Positions 26,578-35,269 of a DNA stretch of 38,429 bases are shown in pieces. The translations under genes and the position numbers were made by a program. Where the stretch lies: assembly GCA_000224765.2 (NCBI GenBank), contig AGAU01000249.1:1-38429 (forward strand), read 5' to 3'. The notes beneath the pieces were generated by a model. That model did not search any database and was not told the DNA's origin. It was given only the letters and a program-made list of their open reading frames with translations. The stretch comes from SAR324 cluster bacterium JCVI-SC AAA005 (GTDB lineage Bacteria; SAR324; NAC60-12). Position 1 is the stretch's first letter. Each line of letters begins with the position of its first letter.

Positions 26578-26994
26578 AAATTAGCTAGTTGTCCGTCAGG
26601 TGTCTCTAACCAGCAAGAAATCGCTGAAATATTCCAAACTACTCCAAGAACTATTCATTGATGGCAGCAAGAAGGACTTCCTACCTTGGTTCAGGCGCAT
26701 GGTGGCAACCAGTATGGGCTGCATGAAGTTCTTGATTAGGTAATTCGAAGACGTTTCGGCAACAAGTTGGTTTTTGAGAAGAAGAGATTGACGAAGGCTC
26801 AAGCAGACAAGACCAAGGTTCAGATTTGCTTACTTCAATTGCAGCTACTCAACTCTGTTGAAGTTGCATCCACCCGTTCAACCATCTGCAACGAGCTGCG
26901 CGAAAAGGTTGAAACGACACTGCAGCGAATCACGCCAGCATTGCTGCAACAGTGGCACTTGGTTGATGTTGAAGAAATCTCGAAGACTTGCTGA
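26578..26994 (+). pseudogene. Decayed phage terminase small subunit (lambda Nu1-like)
   Basis: One continuous frame interrupted by TGA (26659-26661) and TAG (26737-26739). It reads VSNQQEIAEIFQTTPRTIH, stop, WQQEGLPTLVQAHGGNQYGL, then HEVLD, stop, VIRRRFGNKLVFEKKRLTKA, and QADKTKVQICLLQLQLLNSV into EVASTRSTICNELREKVE. The N-terminal winged helix (IFxxTxRTIxxWQxEGLP), the KKRLTKAQAD motif and the EVASTRSTICNEL helix match the arrangement in lambda gpNu1 (RTIQNWQEQGMP, RHRLTRAQAD, EVVETAFC). It would have been the DNA-recognition subunit of phage terminase. No large subunit, portal or capsid genes remain in the window. Confidence 0.7.
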
Positions 26995-27475
26995 ATGAGT
27001 CACTGGCTGCACTTACGAAGGTTGAAGTGGTGGTGCTAAGTCACTATGTGCTTTGGGACAATTTATCTGTGGGTATTTCTGACCATGACCCCAGTTTTTA
27101 TTAAGGGAATTCCGGTTTGACTTTCATACACAATGAGTCATCCCAGAACGCCTAATTTGAAAGCGGAGCCAAGTGTTTATCCCCAGCAATACGGATTCTT
27201 GACTACTTCCAACCCTACGCTGATTCGGATTCCTTGGTTGGTATTTCCCATCGTCTGCAAGGGTAAGCCGTTTTTCTGCGCACCGCATCTACCGCATCTT
27301 CTATTGTACTTTTAATACTAAATTTACCCATCCACTTCACAAATCTATGCTTAATCAATTTAAGAATTATTGCTCGGCTTTTTGGTCACTACCTTGGTAT
27401 ATGATTGTTCCAGTTTTCATCATCATAGATATCATTATTCTACTTCTCATAATTTAAAGTTTTTCTCTGGAGACA
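26995..27475. other. Mobile-element remnant, no intact gene
   Basis: The first 40 bases may hold the C-terminal end of the terminase in another frame (LLNESLAALTKVE). The rest shows no gene that I can support. Confidence 0.35.
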
Positions 27476-27652
27476 ATGAAATCTCACCTAATCCCAAAAG
27501 AAATGGTTTGCGAATATGACGTTTCCGAAACAACGGTTTGCCGCTGGAGCCAGAGCGGATATTTGCCAAGCTACAAAGTCGGTGGTCGCTGGCGGGTTGA
27601 GCCGAACTGTAAAATAATACAGAAGTCAATAAACAGATATGCGGGGGAATGA
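27476..27652 (+). CDS. Small HTH DNA-binding protein (excisionase/MerR-like)
   Basis: A 58-residue intact gene below usual ORF cut-offs. It reads MKSHLIPKEMVCEYDVSETT and VCRWSQSGYLPSYKVGGRWR before a short basic tail. This is the compact winged helix of excisionase and HTH_17 proteins: a helix-turn-helix (residues 7-26), then the wing LPSYKVGGRWRV. GGAG lies 3 nt before the ATG. It probably binds DNA near an attachment site or regulates a mobile element; the nearby terminase remnant supports that. It is the only intact gene in this element remnant. Confidence 0.7.
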   Translation: MKSHLIPKEMVCEYDVSETTVCRWSQSGYLPSYKVGGRWRVEPNCKIIQKSINRYAGE

Positions 27653-27732
27653 AATGAAAAGGTTAATAACTTGAAGAGATCGCAGTTCTGTCTGATGCAG
27701 AATTATGATCCATTTAAGTAGATTTTATACCG

Positions 27733-27842
27733 CGTGCATTGTGGCAGCTATTTTCTGTGAGTCATCGAAGATGTGACATTCAGCAATTTTACCATTTTCG
27801 ATTCAGTAAAAATGTCTGAAAGTAAAAGACTGGTGGCCGTAA
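27733..27842 (-). pseudogene. Truncated copy of the SnoaL/NTF2-like gene
   Basis: Read on the minus strand, this segment matches the last part of the NTF2-like gene at 32070-32450: the 3' end encoding EFHIFDDSQKMAATMHA and the preceding KIENGKIA region are nearly the same in DNA (for example GATGACTCACAGAAAAT). About 100 bases are recognisable, with the upstream part fading out. It is an inverted, partial duplicate of a gene 4.3 kb away and cannot be functional. Confidence 0.75.
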
Positions 27843-27958
27843 GTGGATTTGTCTGAATACAAACGCACAAATGATATCGCGATATTATCAAAGTATTGAA
27901 AAATGATGTGATTTAGAAAGGTTTTTCTGATTGTAACAGCGAATTTGAAATTTAATTC

Positions 27959-28732
27959 TTATTTAAAAGGAAATGTACCTGCGTAACCTAGTTGATCAAG
28001 AGTAAATTGAGGATCACTAACAAAGTTTATATCTGGAAACATTGGATTCTGCTGATAATGTAAAACTATATTTGCTCTTGGACTGTGCTCTTCGTCTTCA
28101 ACTAACTTAGCACCTTGATGAGGTATGTGGCTGAAAAAAACAATCACATCTCCCGCCATAGGATACAAATCAATATATTTTTGGCCATCGCACCAGGTTT
28201 GAAATAAGTTTTTTCGATCATCAGTGTAGTGGGCATGAATACGTAGGTCTTCTGGTGTAGGCTTGTCTAAAAATTCAGTTAAAAATCTTAGCCTCCCTTT
28301 TTCAGGAGTGTTATCGGTCAGATAAAATGTGGTATTCATACATAATCCCTTCAACGGAACATTCGCTTTTGAAGATTCTTGTTGGTACCAATAATCATAG
28401 AAATCCATATGCCATTCTTGCAAGTAAGTTCCAGGGTTAATATGTGCTCTTAAGCTCCTGAGTTGGCATTGTTTTCCCAAAAAGTATTTAAGATACGGAG
28501 CAACACTTTTATGTCCAATTAGTTCCCGAGACAGATGCGGTTCTATTTCTAGTAGTTTTTCGAATGCAACATTACCAACAGTATTGTTGATTTCATATTT
28601 TTGACCATTATAAAGCGAGTAAATTTTTTCTTTCCACACACACACTTGATCTTTATCAAGAGCTTTTTCAACTATGATAAATCCATTTTTCTTGAGAACT
28701 TCTAAATTTTTTTCTGAAAGATTTTTAATCAT
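27959..28732 (-). CDS. Phytanoyl-CoA dioxygenase family (PhyH) protein
   Basis: A 257-residue Fe(II)/2-oxoglutarate-dependent oxygenase of the PhyH family. The iron triad is His108-x-Asp110 (EWHMDFYDYW) and His205 (SHIPHQG), and Arg219 (SPRANIVLHY) is in place to bind 2-oxoglutarate. The N-terminus has the usual NGFIIVEKALDKDQV segment. The substrate is unknown; marine relatives act on varied small molecules. It lies 80 bases downstream of the 629-residue protein gene, same strand, so they are probably one operon. It is intact and AT-rich. Confidence 0.88.
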   Translation of the reverse strand: MIKNLSEKNLEVLKKNGFIIVEKALDKDQVCVWKEKIYSLYNGQKYEINNTVGNVAFEKLLEIEPHLSRELIGHKSVAPYLKYFLGKQCQLRSLRAHINPGTYLQEWHMDFYDYWYQQESSKANVPLKGLCMNTTFYLTDNTPEKGRLRFLTEFLDKPTPEDLRIHAHYTDDRKNLFQTWCDGQKYIDLYPMAGDVIVFFSHIPHQGAKLVEDEEHSPRANIVLHYQQNPMFPDINFVSDPQFTLDQLGYAGTFPFK

Positions 28733-28812
28733 ATTTTAAAACTATTATGGTAAGATATTGTTTTTTAAAATTTTTTCCTTAAATCAAATATCTCAATATC
28801 ATTGATAATGCA

Positions 28813-30702
28813 TTAACAATTCAACGGCTGGTCGTAACTGGGGTTATTACAATACCTTTTATAACCCAACTTTAATCTAACTGTTCGACCAGGCTTAAGA
28901 ATAATTTTAACTTCCTTTGAATTTACTGAATAAGTATTATTACTTAAATCAAGATCTTGGATGTCTGTGAATTTATGCTCCCCAAAAGCTCCAGCCTGCA
29001 TAATCAGAGTTTTTTCAACCACTGAACTTGTATTTACCAACTCTAAAGTAGTAGATGATGATTCTAAGTCAGAGACAAGTGCTGCAACATCACAAGGTAA
29101 ACCTGGTCTATTTTGAGTTAAATCAAAAAATCGTAATCTTACATGTAATAGACCTCCATGGTAAATCACTTGGGGCCCACCACAAGTGAGTTGGAGCAAT
29201 CCTTCTGTATGAATGGGATTTACATTTTGCCAGTGGTGAACGTCCCATTCTTCAGGATCTCCGGTATCATTTCTGATTTTTTCCATTCTCCGAAATACTT
29301 CGGATAGCTGCTCCTGAAGGATTAGGTTGGGGTAATTAGGATTTCTTTTGTCGATATAACAAAACCATGGGCCAAAATGAATGTCATCGCCTTTCCCTCG
29401 TCCAGGTTGTACCTGATGCCAAGTAGATTTTGAATCTGGGAATTGATTCATTAATTCATAATCTTTTTGATTCATAGACATGTACCAAATGTGTGCGATA
29501 TACTTAGGCGCAAGTGGTTTAAAGGATGTCCAACCTTCATCAGTATACCTGTGAGGAACCAACAGCTGGCCATTTTCAGTTCTGCCTAAATCCATCAATT
29601 TAAGTAACTGACCTCGTGGAATATCGAGATAATTATAATCTCCTGTTAATAAAACAGCATTCATTGCCGCTATAGTTAGTGGTTCTATTATAGTGTTTAA
29701 ACCGTGGGGCCACCTCCAACCATAATATCCACCCCACCATTTACCGTTCATTGTTTCTCCAATGATCCCATTGGGACCAATATTATCTGGGCAGATCCCG
29801 CCGTTAAGTTTTATTTTATCAGACCAAGCTTCGACATAATCTAAAACCCAACTTTTATATTTAGATTCATTAGTATAGAGATAAGCATTAGTAATCAAGC
29901 TTGTTGCAGTTAAGTTCAAGGGTACATCGCACATCATTGTTCGTTGGTTGAGAGCCTCCAGTATTGTCTCGAATACTTTATCGTTGTTCCAATCTGCCTT
30001 ATACACCATCTCACCATCAGGCATTGGTAAGAGTGTTGTTGGAATATCTAAATCTTGATAAGGAGTAATATATTTTGAAAGTATCCATCTATGTGTACAC
30101 CAATCTTCTTTAGTATTAATAAATCTGGGTCCTTTACTGCCGTTAATTGGTGACCGAATCATCTTTTTTGATGGATCCCAATTAGACAAAGTTGGATGGT
30201 TTAAATTTTTTTTATTTTCAACTGAGTGAGATAATTCCGGATGAGATAAAGCTAAATTCTCATTCATGTAAAAACCTGCAAATCGAATCGCTCTAGCCCG
30301 ATCTTGATTTACAGATGGGTTAGCCAAACCAAAATAATATATGTACAAACTTGATTCACCATGATGCATCCAATCATAGTAGCCATCGAATTCTCTATAA
30401 ATTTGCCCATAATCTGTGAATTGTTTTGTAACTGAATTCCATAAAAATCTGCTTTGTTCGTGTACGTGTTCACTTCCTCCTAGAGCGTAGAATAGTGGCC
30501 AATTATGATAACTTTCATATCCATCATCTGATCCATCCATTCCAGGCCAATTTTCTCTCCAGACAAACGTTCCATCATCGTTAGTATATCTCTGCTGATA
30601 AATCGGTGCAGCTTGATTCATCGTGTCAATTAAATAGCGTTGTCGAATTGCCCAATCAGGTATTTCACTTGGACCTTTGTCAGCAAATTCAATCGTTTTC
30701 AT
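28813..30702 (-). CDS. Large uncharacterised soluble protein, possibly alpha/alpha-barrel
   Basis: A 629-residue protein without signal peptide or membrane segment; the ATG has AAAGGA upstream at good spacing. It is rich in Trp, Tyr, His and Asp, with motifs such as ENWPGMDGSDDGYESYHNWP, YDWMHHGESSLYIYYFGLA, GKWWGGYYGWRWPHG and LLVPHRYTDEGWTS. The long helical body with paired aromatic motifs suggests an (alpha/alpha)6-barrel of glycoside-hydrolase or lyase type, and the last 110 residues look like a beta-sandwich (ALVSDLESSSTTLELVNTSS). That fold reading is inference. It precedes a PhyH dioxygenase gene on the same strand, so the pair may process one compound, perhaps a sugar-linked one. I do not recognise the family with certainty. 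Confidence 0.75.
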   Translation of the reverse strand: MKTIEFADKGPSEIPDWAIRQRYLIDTMNQAAPIYQQRYTNDDGTFVWRENWPGMDGSDDGYESYHNWPLFYALGGSEHVHEQSRFLWNSVTKQFTDYGQIYREFDGYYDWMHHGESSLYIYYFGLANPSVNQDRARAIRFAGFYMNENLALSHPELSHSVENKKNLNHPTLSNWDPSKKMIRSPINGSKGPRFINTKEDWCTHRWILSKYITPYQDLDIPTTLLPMPDGEMVYKADWNNDKVFETILEALNQRTMMCDVPLNLTATSLITNAYLYTNESKYKSWVLDYVEAWSDKIKLNGGICPDNIGPNGIIGETMNGKWWGGYYGWRWPHGLNTIIEPLTIAAMNAVLLTGDYNYLDIPRGQLLKLMDLGRTENGQLLVPHRYTDEGWTSFKPLAPKYIAHIWYMSMNQKDYELMNQFPDSKSTWHQVQPGRGKGDDIHFGPWFCYIDKRNPNYPNLILQEQLSEVFRRMEKIRNDTGDPEEWDVHHWQNVNPIHTEGLLQLTCGGPQVIYHGGLLHVRLRFFDLTQNRPGLPCDVAALVSDLESSSTTLELVNTSSVVEKTLIMQAGAFGEHKFTDIQDLDLSNNTYSVNSKEVKIILKPGRTVRLKLGYKRYCNNPSYDQPLNC

Positions 30703-30818
30703 TTCAAATCCTTTCCATAAAAATATGTAAAATATATTAGAAAAATGTGAATAATTAAAACTCTCACAATTCTAAGTACGTCTCTTGAGCAAAACTATTG
30801 AGTTCTAACCAGGACTAA

Positions 30819-31245
30819 CTATTTGTCCTCCAAAGCCAAAGTATATTCTTAATCGGCTCCACTGAGGCAAAGACCACAAGACAGAAGTCAATGCCCTTGC
30901 TTTTGTCAGAGAGGGTTTTAAAGGTTTTCAGTGCTGTGTAGGCAAGGTCAATATCACTTTCCGATCGGAACTTGATTTGATGTACTAAACCTGTTTATCG
31001 CAGGTTTCAATATGCAAATCTATCTCAAAGTCTGAGTTGGTTTTCCTAATGTCCTTTGGAAGCAGACAATACTTTGGAGCAGTCAACAAATGGAATTGGG
31101 TAACCCTTTTAAAGGTGTCCCTCTTATTCTTTGTTTTCTCCAGAACAGATGGCCCTCAAAGAAATCAACCCACTCTGAGAAGGATGGAATGAGGTCTCTG
31201 GGTGTTATCGCGTTTCATTGTTTGAACATTGAATAAACCGATGAT
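30819..31245 (-). pseudogene. Decayed gene, possibly ATPase-linked PD-(D/E)XK domain
   Basis: The minus strand near 31050 reads KTNSDFEIDLHIETCDKQV, then a TAG, and in another frame IKFRSESDIDLAYTALKTFK with SKGIDFCLVVFASVEPIKNI to a TAG at 30819. The EIDLHIE...IKFRS arrangement recalls the nuclease-like C-terminal domain of some AAA ATPases (D, then x-K in a strand). Upstream text to about 31245 is patchy. The assignment is weak. Confidence 0.3.
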
Positions 31246-32069
31246 CAGAAAATCAGAATTTTTCAGCTAAATGAACAAAGGGTGTGAATGACAGCACAAA
31301 TCTCCTTTGAAGCCTTCGAATTTAAAAAACGATCGGGAGAAATCTTCAGGATGAAGGGGATCGTACATGTGAGGCTTCTGGTTGGAGATGAATTGGTGAC
31401 TTGAATGCCTACAGGGTTTCAAAGATCATCAGGACCGGAAATAGTTAGCCACAGGCTAAATCCCGTTGATAAACATGCTAATTGTCACTGTTGAGATAGA
31501 AAATGAATCGGGATGTTTTGATTGATAGGGGATCTTACGATTGGGTTCAACTAACGTAGGAATTGATCAGGAAGTGTCGATTCAAAAACAGGGGTTCGTT
31601 CAGCAAGCGGAAATAACTCTCAGCTTAGACAAACAGGTGCTTTGAGCAAGGAAAGTTTTTCACAAAATGGCTCCTAAATGTGCAAAAATCCATTCAATTT
31701 TCAGGCTAGATCTCAAAGTCTTGATCGCCAAAATTTTCACAGGAAATGTTCCTCACCTCGAAATTGTAGCCTCTGATGAAGATAGTCAGTACATACTAAA
31801 GAATTCTGGAGAGCTTGCGGGGGCTAACGATGTGAAACTGGAGCCATTGAAACCTTGATGTAGCTCCTGCGAAAGGTGTCCAACACCGGTTGCATTTCTT
31901 GGAAGGCAAGGCCTCCTGTTTTGGTTGGTATATTCAATTTTGACCGTATGTTCTCGTCCAACTAATAGATTGAAAATTATTGCAACAGAACTAATATTTC
32001 TCAGTTGTTTCAGCTTAGCTTGCCGAAACTTACCTCAGATATTTTCAACACCCTAAAATTGGAGATAGC
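31246..32069. other. Mostly non-coding, with a faint coding remnant
   Basis: A plus-strand frame from 31559 reads GIDQEVSIQKQGFVQQAEIT, a TGA, then MAPKCAKIHSIFRLDLKVLI, IVASDEDSQYILKNSGELAG and a stop at 31858. It may be a decayed gene of unknown family. No RNA or repeat seen. Confidence 0.3.
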
Positions 32070-32450
32070 ATGACACCCAAAGAAGTTGTCCAAAAAAACT
32101 ATGAATGTTTTTCGACTGGCGACATGGCGACTTTCCGCACTCTGTATGCTGAAAATGCTGTAGTCAAAGTAAATGGAATACATAAATTATCCGGAATTTA
32201 TCACGGACCAGATAATTGGATGAGTGCTCTGTCTCATATGCCGAAACTCTTTGATGAATTTAAGATTGATGTGGTCAACATCATTTCAGAAGGCAACCAA
32301 GTATTTGCAATGCTTCAGGCAACGGCTGCTGGTTCTGGCAAAATGGAGGCAGATTTTGGTCATTTTTACAAAATTGAAAATGGCAAAATTGCTGAATTCC
32401 ACATCTTCGATGACTCACAGAAAATGGCTGCCACAATGCACGCAGCATAA
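32070..32450 (+). CDS. SnoaL/NTF2-like domain protein
   Basis: A 126-residue cone-shaped alpha+beta barrel protein of the NTF2-like superfamily: TPKEVVQKNYECFSTGDMAT helix, FRTLYAENAVVKVNG strand, and the strand pairs VFAMLQATAAG and HFYKIENGKIAEFHIFDD. Such proteins work as small isomerases, hydrolases or binding proteins; the substrate is unknown. The ATG has GGAG 5 nt upstream. A truncated, inverted copy of its 3' part lies at 27733-27842. It opens a run of small barrel-type genes on the plus strand. Confidence 0.85.
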   Translation: MTPKEVVQKNYECFSTGDMATFRTLYAENAVVKVNGIHKLSGIYHGPDNWMSALSHMPKLFDEFKIDVVNIISEGNQVFAMLQATAAGSGKMEADFGHFYKIENGKIAEFHIFDDSQKMAATMHAA

Positions 32451-33057
32451 AGTCTACTCAAATGGATCGTAGTTTTATATTAGATAGAACTGCGATCTCC
32501 TCAACTTATTGCTACCAGCCTTTTGATTTTATTCCTTCCCGTATCTATTTGTACAGTTCTGGATTGTTGTCTTCGAGATTCGGGTCTATCCGCAAGTGAC
32601 ATCTAACCTTACAGTTCATTAGATGCTAAGCCTCTTCTTGTTATCCTCGGAATCCCCTTTGACATTTTTAAGTTGCCAATCAATTCTAAGGAGAACATTT
32701 GTTTTGGAAGAAGACTTAAAACCGTCGCCAAGGAGTGAAGATGAGTAGTATAGGGTTTCCGTGTAGCGAAAGTTGGAGGAAGAGGATGTACAAGAAAATG
32801 GTGCGCCCGCTGGCACATGGAGTTAGCAAACACCACTTAATAAAAGAAGTACCTGAACCTAAACAGTCAGATGAAGTAAGTCGATCATGGGAAAATGTGA
32901 CTCAAAAAGCGCTATTCGACAAAGTGGACGATTGAAAAATCTTAAAGTTTTATATCAGATAGTGATTTCAAGACTATTTGATTCTTTCTCGGTTGGTACT
33001 GGTTAAAGGTAGCGACTATTCATTTTCTAATTACAATTTTAGAATCCAAGGAATTAG
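32451..33057. other. Gene-free stretch
   Basis: No gene that I can support; a 66-codon frame at 32735-32935 reads like chance. A near-identical phrase (TTTTATATYAGATAG) occurs after the NTF2-like gene and before the next gene, perhaps from a local duplication. Confidence 0.35.
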
Positions 33058-33324
33058 ATGATAAATACAATGTTTATCGTAAGCATGAGCAATTGTACTT
33101 TTGACGAATGGAAGAAAGTTTTTGATGCTGATGCTGAAAGGCAATCTCAGATGATGCGAGACATTATTGTTGGTAAAGTTGATGATCACACCGCAATTGT
33201 AAGTGTCGATGTCTTTGCTCCTGAGAAAGTACAAGAACTTATGTCTGATCCTGAATTCAAAAAAATGGAAGAAGAAATGGGCCTCGAACACTCCGTCTAC
33301 CTACTACAGCCTGCTCCATCTTAA
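33058..33324 (+). CDS. Small dimeric alpha/beta-barrel protein (DUF3764-like)
   Basis: An 88-residue protein with the beta-alpha-beta pattern of ferredoxin-like ABM/DUF3764 proteins: a first strand (MFIVSMSN), a helix after FDEWKKVFDADAE, a central strand (HTAIVSVDVFAPEKVQELM) and a last strand (HSVYLLQPAPS). AAGGA lies 5 nt before the ATG. It is probably a cytoplasmic dimer of unknown function. A stem-loop terminator follows within 45 nt, so it is a single-gene unit. Confidence 0.7.
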   Translation: MINTMFIVSMSNCTFDEWKKVFDADAERQSQMMRDIIVGKVDDHTAIVSVDVFAPEKVQELMSDPEFKKMEEEMGLEHSVYLLQPAPS

Positions 33325-33344
33325 GCAACTCTGTTGATTGTATT

Positions 33345-33367
33345 TGGGATCCAAACTTTGGGTCCCA
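33345..33367 (+). terminator. Stem-loop after the DUF3764-like gene
   Basis: TGGGATCC pairs with GGGTCCCA (one T-G pair) around a 7-nt loop, 20 nt after the stop codon. The following CTTGTTGCTC is only moderately T-rich. Confidence 0.55.
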
Positions 33368-33558
33368 CTTGTTGCTCACCGACTGATCAGATTCTTCAAA
33401 AGTCAACATTGGGACCGGTGATTGATAGCAGCCGCTATCTTCTGCTTGTCTTTTAGCTACCTTTCAGTAGATATTTGTCTAGATTGTGCTGACTGCTTAG
33501 CAGCAACTACTGGTATTAATACTTCAATTCTTCCAATCTAGAATGAAAGAAAAAAATT

Positions 33559-33963
33559 ATGCTGGGTGAAAAAATGGGATCAATGACAGCTACCGCCGTT
33601 ACAAAGGTTTTGCCTACCGAGGGTACCCTACCCAAGTTTGAGGTTACAGCTCAAGGTAGTGGCACATTAGTCGGAGTGCAGGTTCAGTTGATGTCTACGT
33701 ACTATGCAGACATGAAAGCTGATGGAAGCATGTATGGAGAATGTCCGAATGCTACTCTGATTATGGCCCCTGATGGGATAGCCACTGGACGTGCTACTGG
33801 TGCTGGTTCTACAACTCCTGATGGTGGATCAAAATTCTGTGGAGCATGTTATTTCGAGACTACTGCTCCCTCTTTAATGAGCCTCAATGGCAAGGCCATG
33901 ATTTATGAGTGGAATGTTGATGCAAGCGGAAATACTAGCTTCGAACTTTGGCATTGGGCCTAA
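33559..33963 (+). CDS. Small beta-barrel protein (allene oxide cyclase-barrel-like)
   Basis: A 134-residue beta-rich protein: AQGSGTLVGVQVQLMSTYYA, DGSMYGECPNATLIMAPDG, ATGRATGAG, CYFETTAPSLMSLNGKAMIY and NVDASGNTSFELWHWA. The alternation of strands with DG turns and the GEG...G...TG texture resemble small lipocalin-like barrels of the allene oxide cyclase-barrel type found in many environmental bacteria. The enzymatic role is unknown. It has no signal peptide. It is followed after 19 nt by the GYD-domain gene, likely co-transcribed. Confidence 0.75.
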   Translation: MLGEKMGSMTATAVTKVLPTEGTLPKFEVTAQGSGTLVGVQVQLMSTYYADMKADGSMYGECPNATLIMAPDGIATGRATGAGSTTPDGGSKFCGACYFETTAPSLMSLNGKAMIYEWNVDASGNTSFELWHWA

Positions 33964-33982
33964 AACCTCCTAAAGGAAATTA

Positions 33983-34306
33983 ATGAAAGTCGTAACCATT
34001 GGGACATACTCACAGGCTGGCCTAGCTGCTTTGGCAGACGCAACTTACGAACAGCGCAGGGCGGTGATGGATGAGATTTACGGCTCTGCCGGAGGTAGGA
34101 TTATCGAGTATTTTTTCTGTGATGGTGATGCTGACTTTGTCATAGTCGCAGAAATACCAAATCGTGAGTTGGTTCGAGGAATGCGAAACAATGCGCTGGC
34201 TACAGGATCAGTTGTATCGCTCAAGAACTTCTTGGAAGTTGACCTTGCTGCAGTTACTGCTAGCCAACGTAATGCTCGTGATACATTCAAACCTATCACT
34301 ACATAA
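33983..34306 (+). CDS. GYD-domain protein
   Basis: A 107-residue GYD-domain protein (ferredoxin-like alpha+beta fold). Signature pieces are TIGTYSQAGLAAL at the start, the GGRIIEYFFCDGDADFVIVA segment corresponding to the GYD motif region (here GDAD), and EIPNRELVRG. The function of the family is unknown. AAAGGA lies at good spacing before the ATG and it follows the barrel gene closely. A clean terminator follows. Confidence 0.82.
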   Translation: MKVVTIGTYSQAGLAALADATYEQRRAVMDEIYGSAGGRIIEYFFCDGDADFVIVAEIPNRELVRGMRNNALATGSVVSLKNFLEVDLAAVTASQRNARDTFKPITT

Positions 34307-34324
34307 TCCATTCGCGTGCTTTAG

Positions 34325-34351
34325 GGATCTAGTCAGGCTAGATCCAGCTTT
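34325..34351 (+). terminator. Rho-independent terminator after the GYD gene
   Basis: GGATCTAG pairs perfectly with CTAGATCC around a TCAGG loop, followed by AGCTTTTC. It lies 19 nt after the GYD stop codon and probably ends the two-gene barrel/GYD unit. Confidence 0.7.
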
Positions 34352-34529
34352 TCCTCCATACTTCCACACTGAGTGATTATTAATCCGTTTGCCTCTCAAT
34401 CACTCTGCTTATACAGTCCATCTAAGAGGTTAAAAATCATTCCATGATGGTTAATGTCTTGGACTATCTCAGCTCGATTTACTTGGACTTCACATTGGAT
34501 ACATTTTTACACCCCTTATCAGGTACCCC

Positions 34530-34967
34530 ATGAAAATCTACAGACTTTTGATAGCATTAACTTTTTCACTAGCAATTTCTTCAGTTGCTTTTGCGGAACC
34601 AATACCCGACACAGGTTGGGGAACAGTTCTGAAAGTTCCATCAGCAGAAGTTGAAAGGGTAGAGCAAGGGCTGATTGAATGGTCGAATTGGATAAAGGAT
34701 ACTCACCCTTTAGGTGAAGAAGAGAATGGTCTGGAAAGCCTGACCATTACGAAGAGTTATGAATTTGAAAATCACGTGATATATGTTGTTGTAGAACGTT
34801 ACAGAGACAGTGCTGGATTAAGAAATCATCAAAAAACTTTCCAGAGAGACGTAAGGGGCTCGTATTCGAAGATGTTTGCAAAACTCTCTTTTTTCCAACA
34901 GTACAGGATCTCTGGTTCAGAGCAGAACAAGACTCTCGTAAGCATTATTCCGTCTGTAGATCAATAA
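34530..34967 (+). CDS. Exported small protein (ABM-like)
   Basis: A 145-residue exported protein: MKIYRLLIALTFSLAISSVA is a standard signal peptide, with a likely cut after AFA before EPIPDTG. The mature part has alternating strands and helices (GWGTVLKVPSAEVERVEQGL, HVIYVVVERYRDSAGLRNHQ) similar to dimeric alpha/beta-barrel (ABM) proteins, with a periplasmic location. No catalytic motif is recognised. It is followed by a stem-loop. It is intact. Confidence 0.7.
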   Translation: MKIYRLLIALTFSLAISSVAFAEPIPDTGWGTVLKVPSAEVERVEQGLIEWSNWIKDTHPLGEEENGLESLTITKSYEFENHVIYVVVERYRDSAGLRNHQKTFQRDVRGSYSKMFAKLSFFQQYRISGSEQNKTLVSIIPSVDQ

Positions 34968-34977
34968 ACTGATTCAA

Positions 34978-35002
34978 TGGGATTCAACCAAACTGGATCC
35001 CA
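34978..35002 (+). terminator. Stem-loop after the exported ABM-like gene
   Basis: TGGGATTCA pairs with TGGATCCCA (one T-G pair) around a 7-nt loop, 10 nt after the stop codon; no T tract follows. Confidence 0.5.
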
Positions 35003-35269
35003 CCGTCCTCTACCCCGCCAACTAATTCCGCGATATATCGAGATACCAATCCGTTGCTCTTAAGTTTTAGAACCAACAAATGGTAAAATTATTCGAATGA
35101 TAAAAATTTGCTTGTTTTTTAACTATCTTTTAGTTGAATACCCGTTGGCACTGACCAACTAAGTAAGGCAATTCTTCACAGTTCAATTTTCAAACCCGGC
35201 GTTTGGGATTGTATCTTTATGAGTTATTGGGGATTTCCCAACCCCACTTTAGGTTTCTGGAGAGAAAAT
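35003..35269. promoter_or_regulatory. Upstream region of the cytochrome c gene
   Basis: No gene seen; the region is AT-rich around 35090-35150 and presumably holds the promoter of the cytochrome gene. The frame of the cytochrome runs back to 35219, but GGAG lies close before the ATG at 35270. Confidence 0.35.

Noticed and set aside
26659..26661. UGA in the terminase remnant as a possible selenocysteine
   Set aside because: The position is a helix residue, not a Cys site; a second stop (TAG) follows, and no SECIS-like hairpin is evident.
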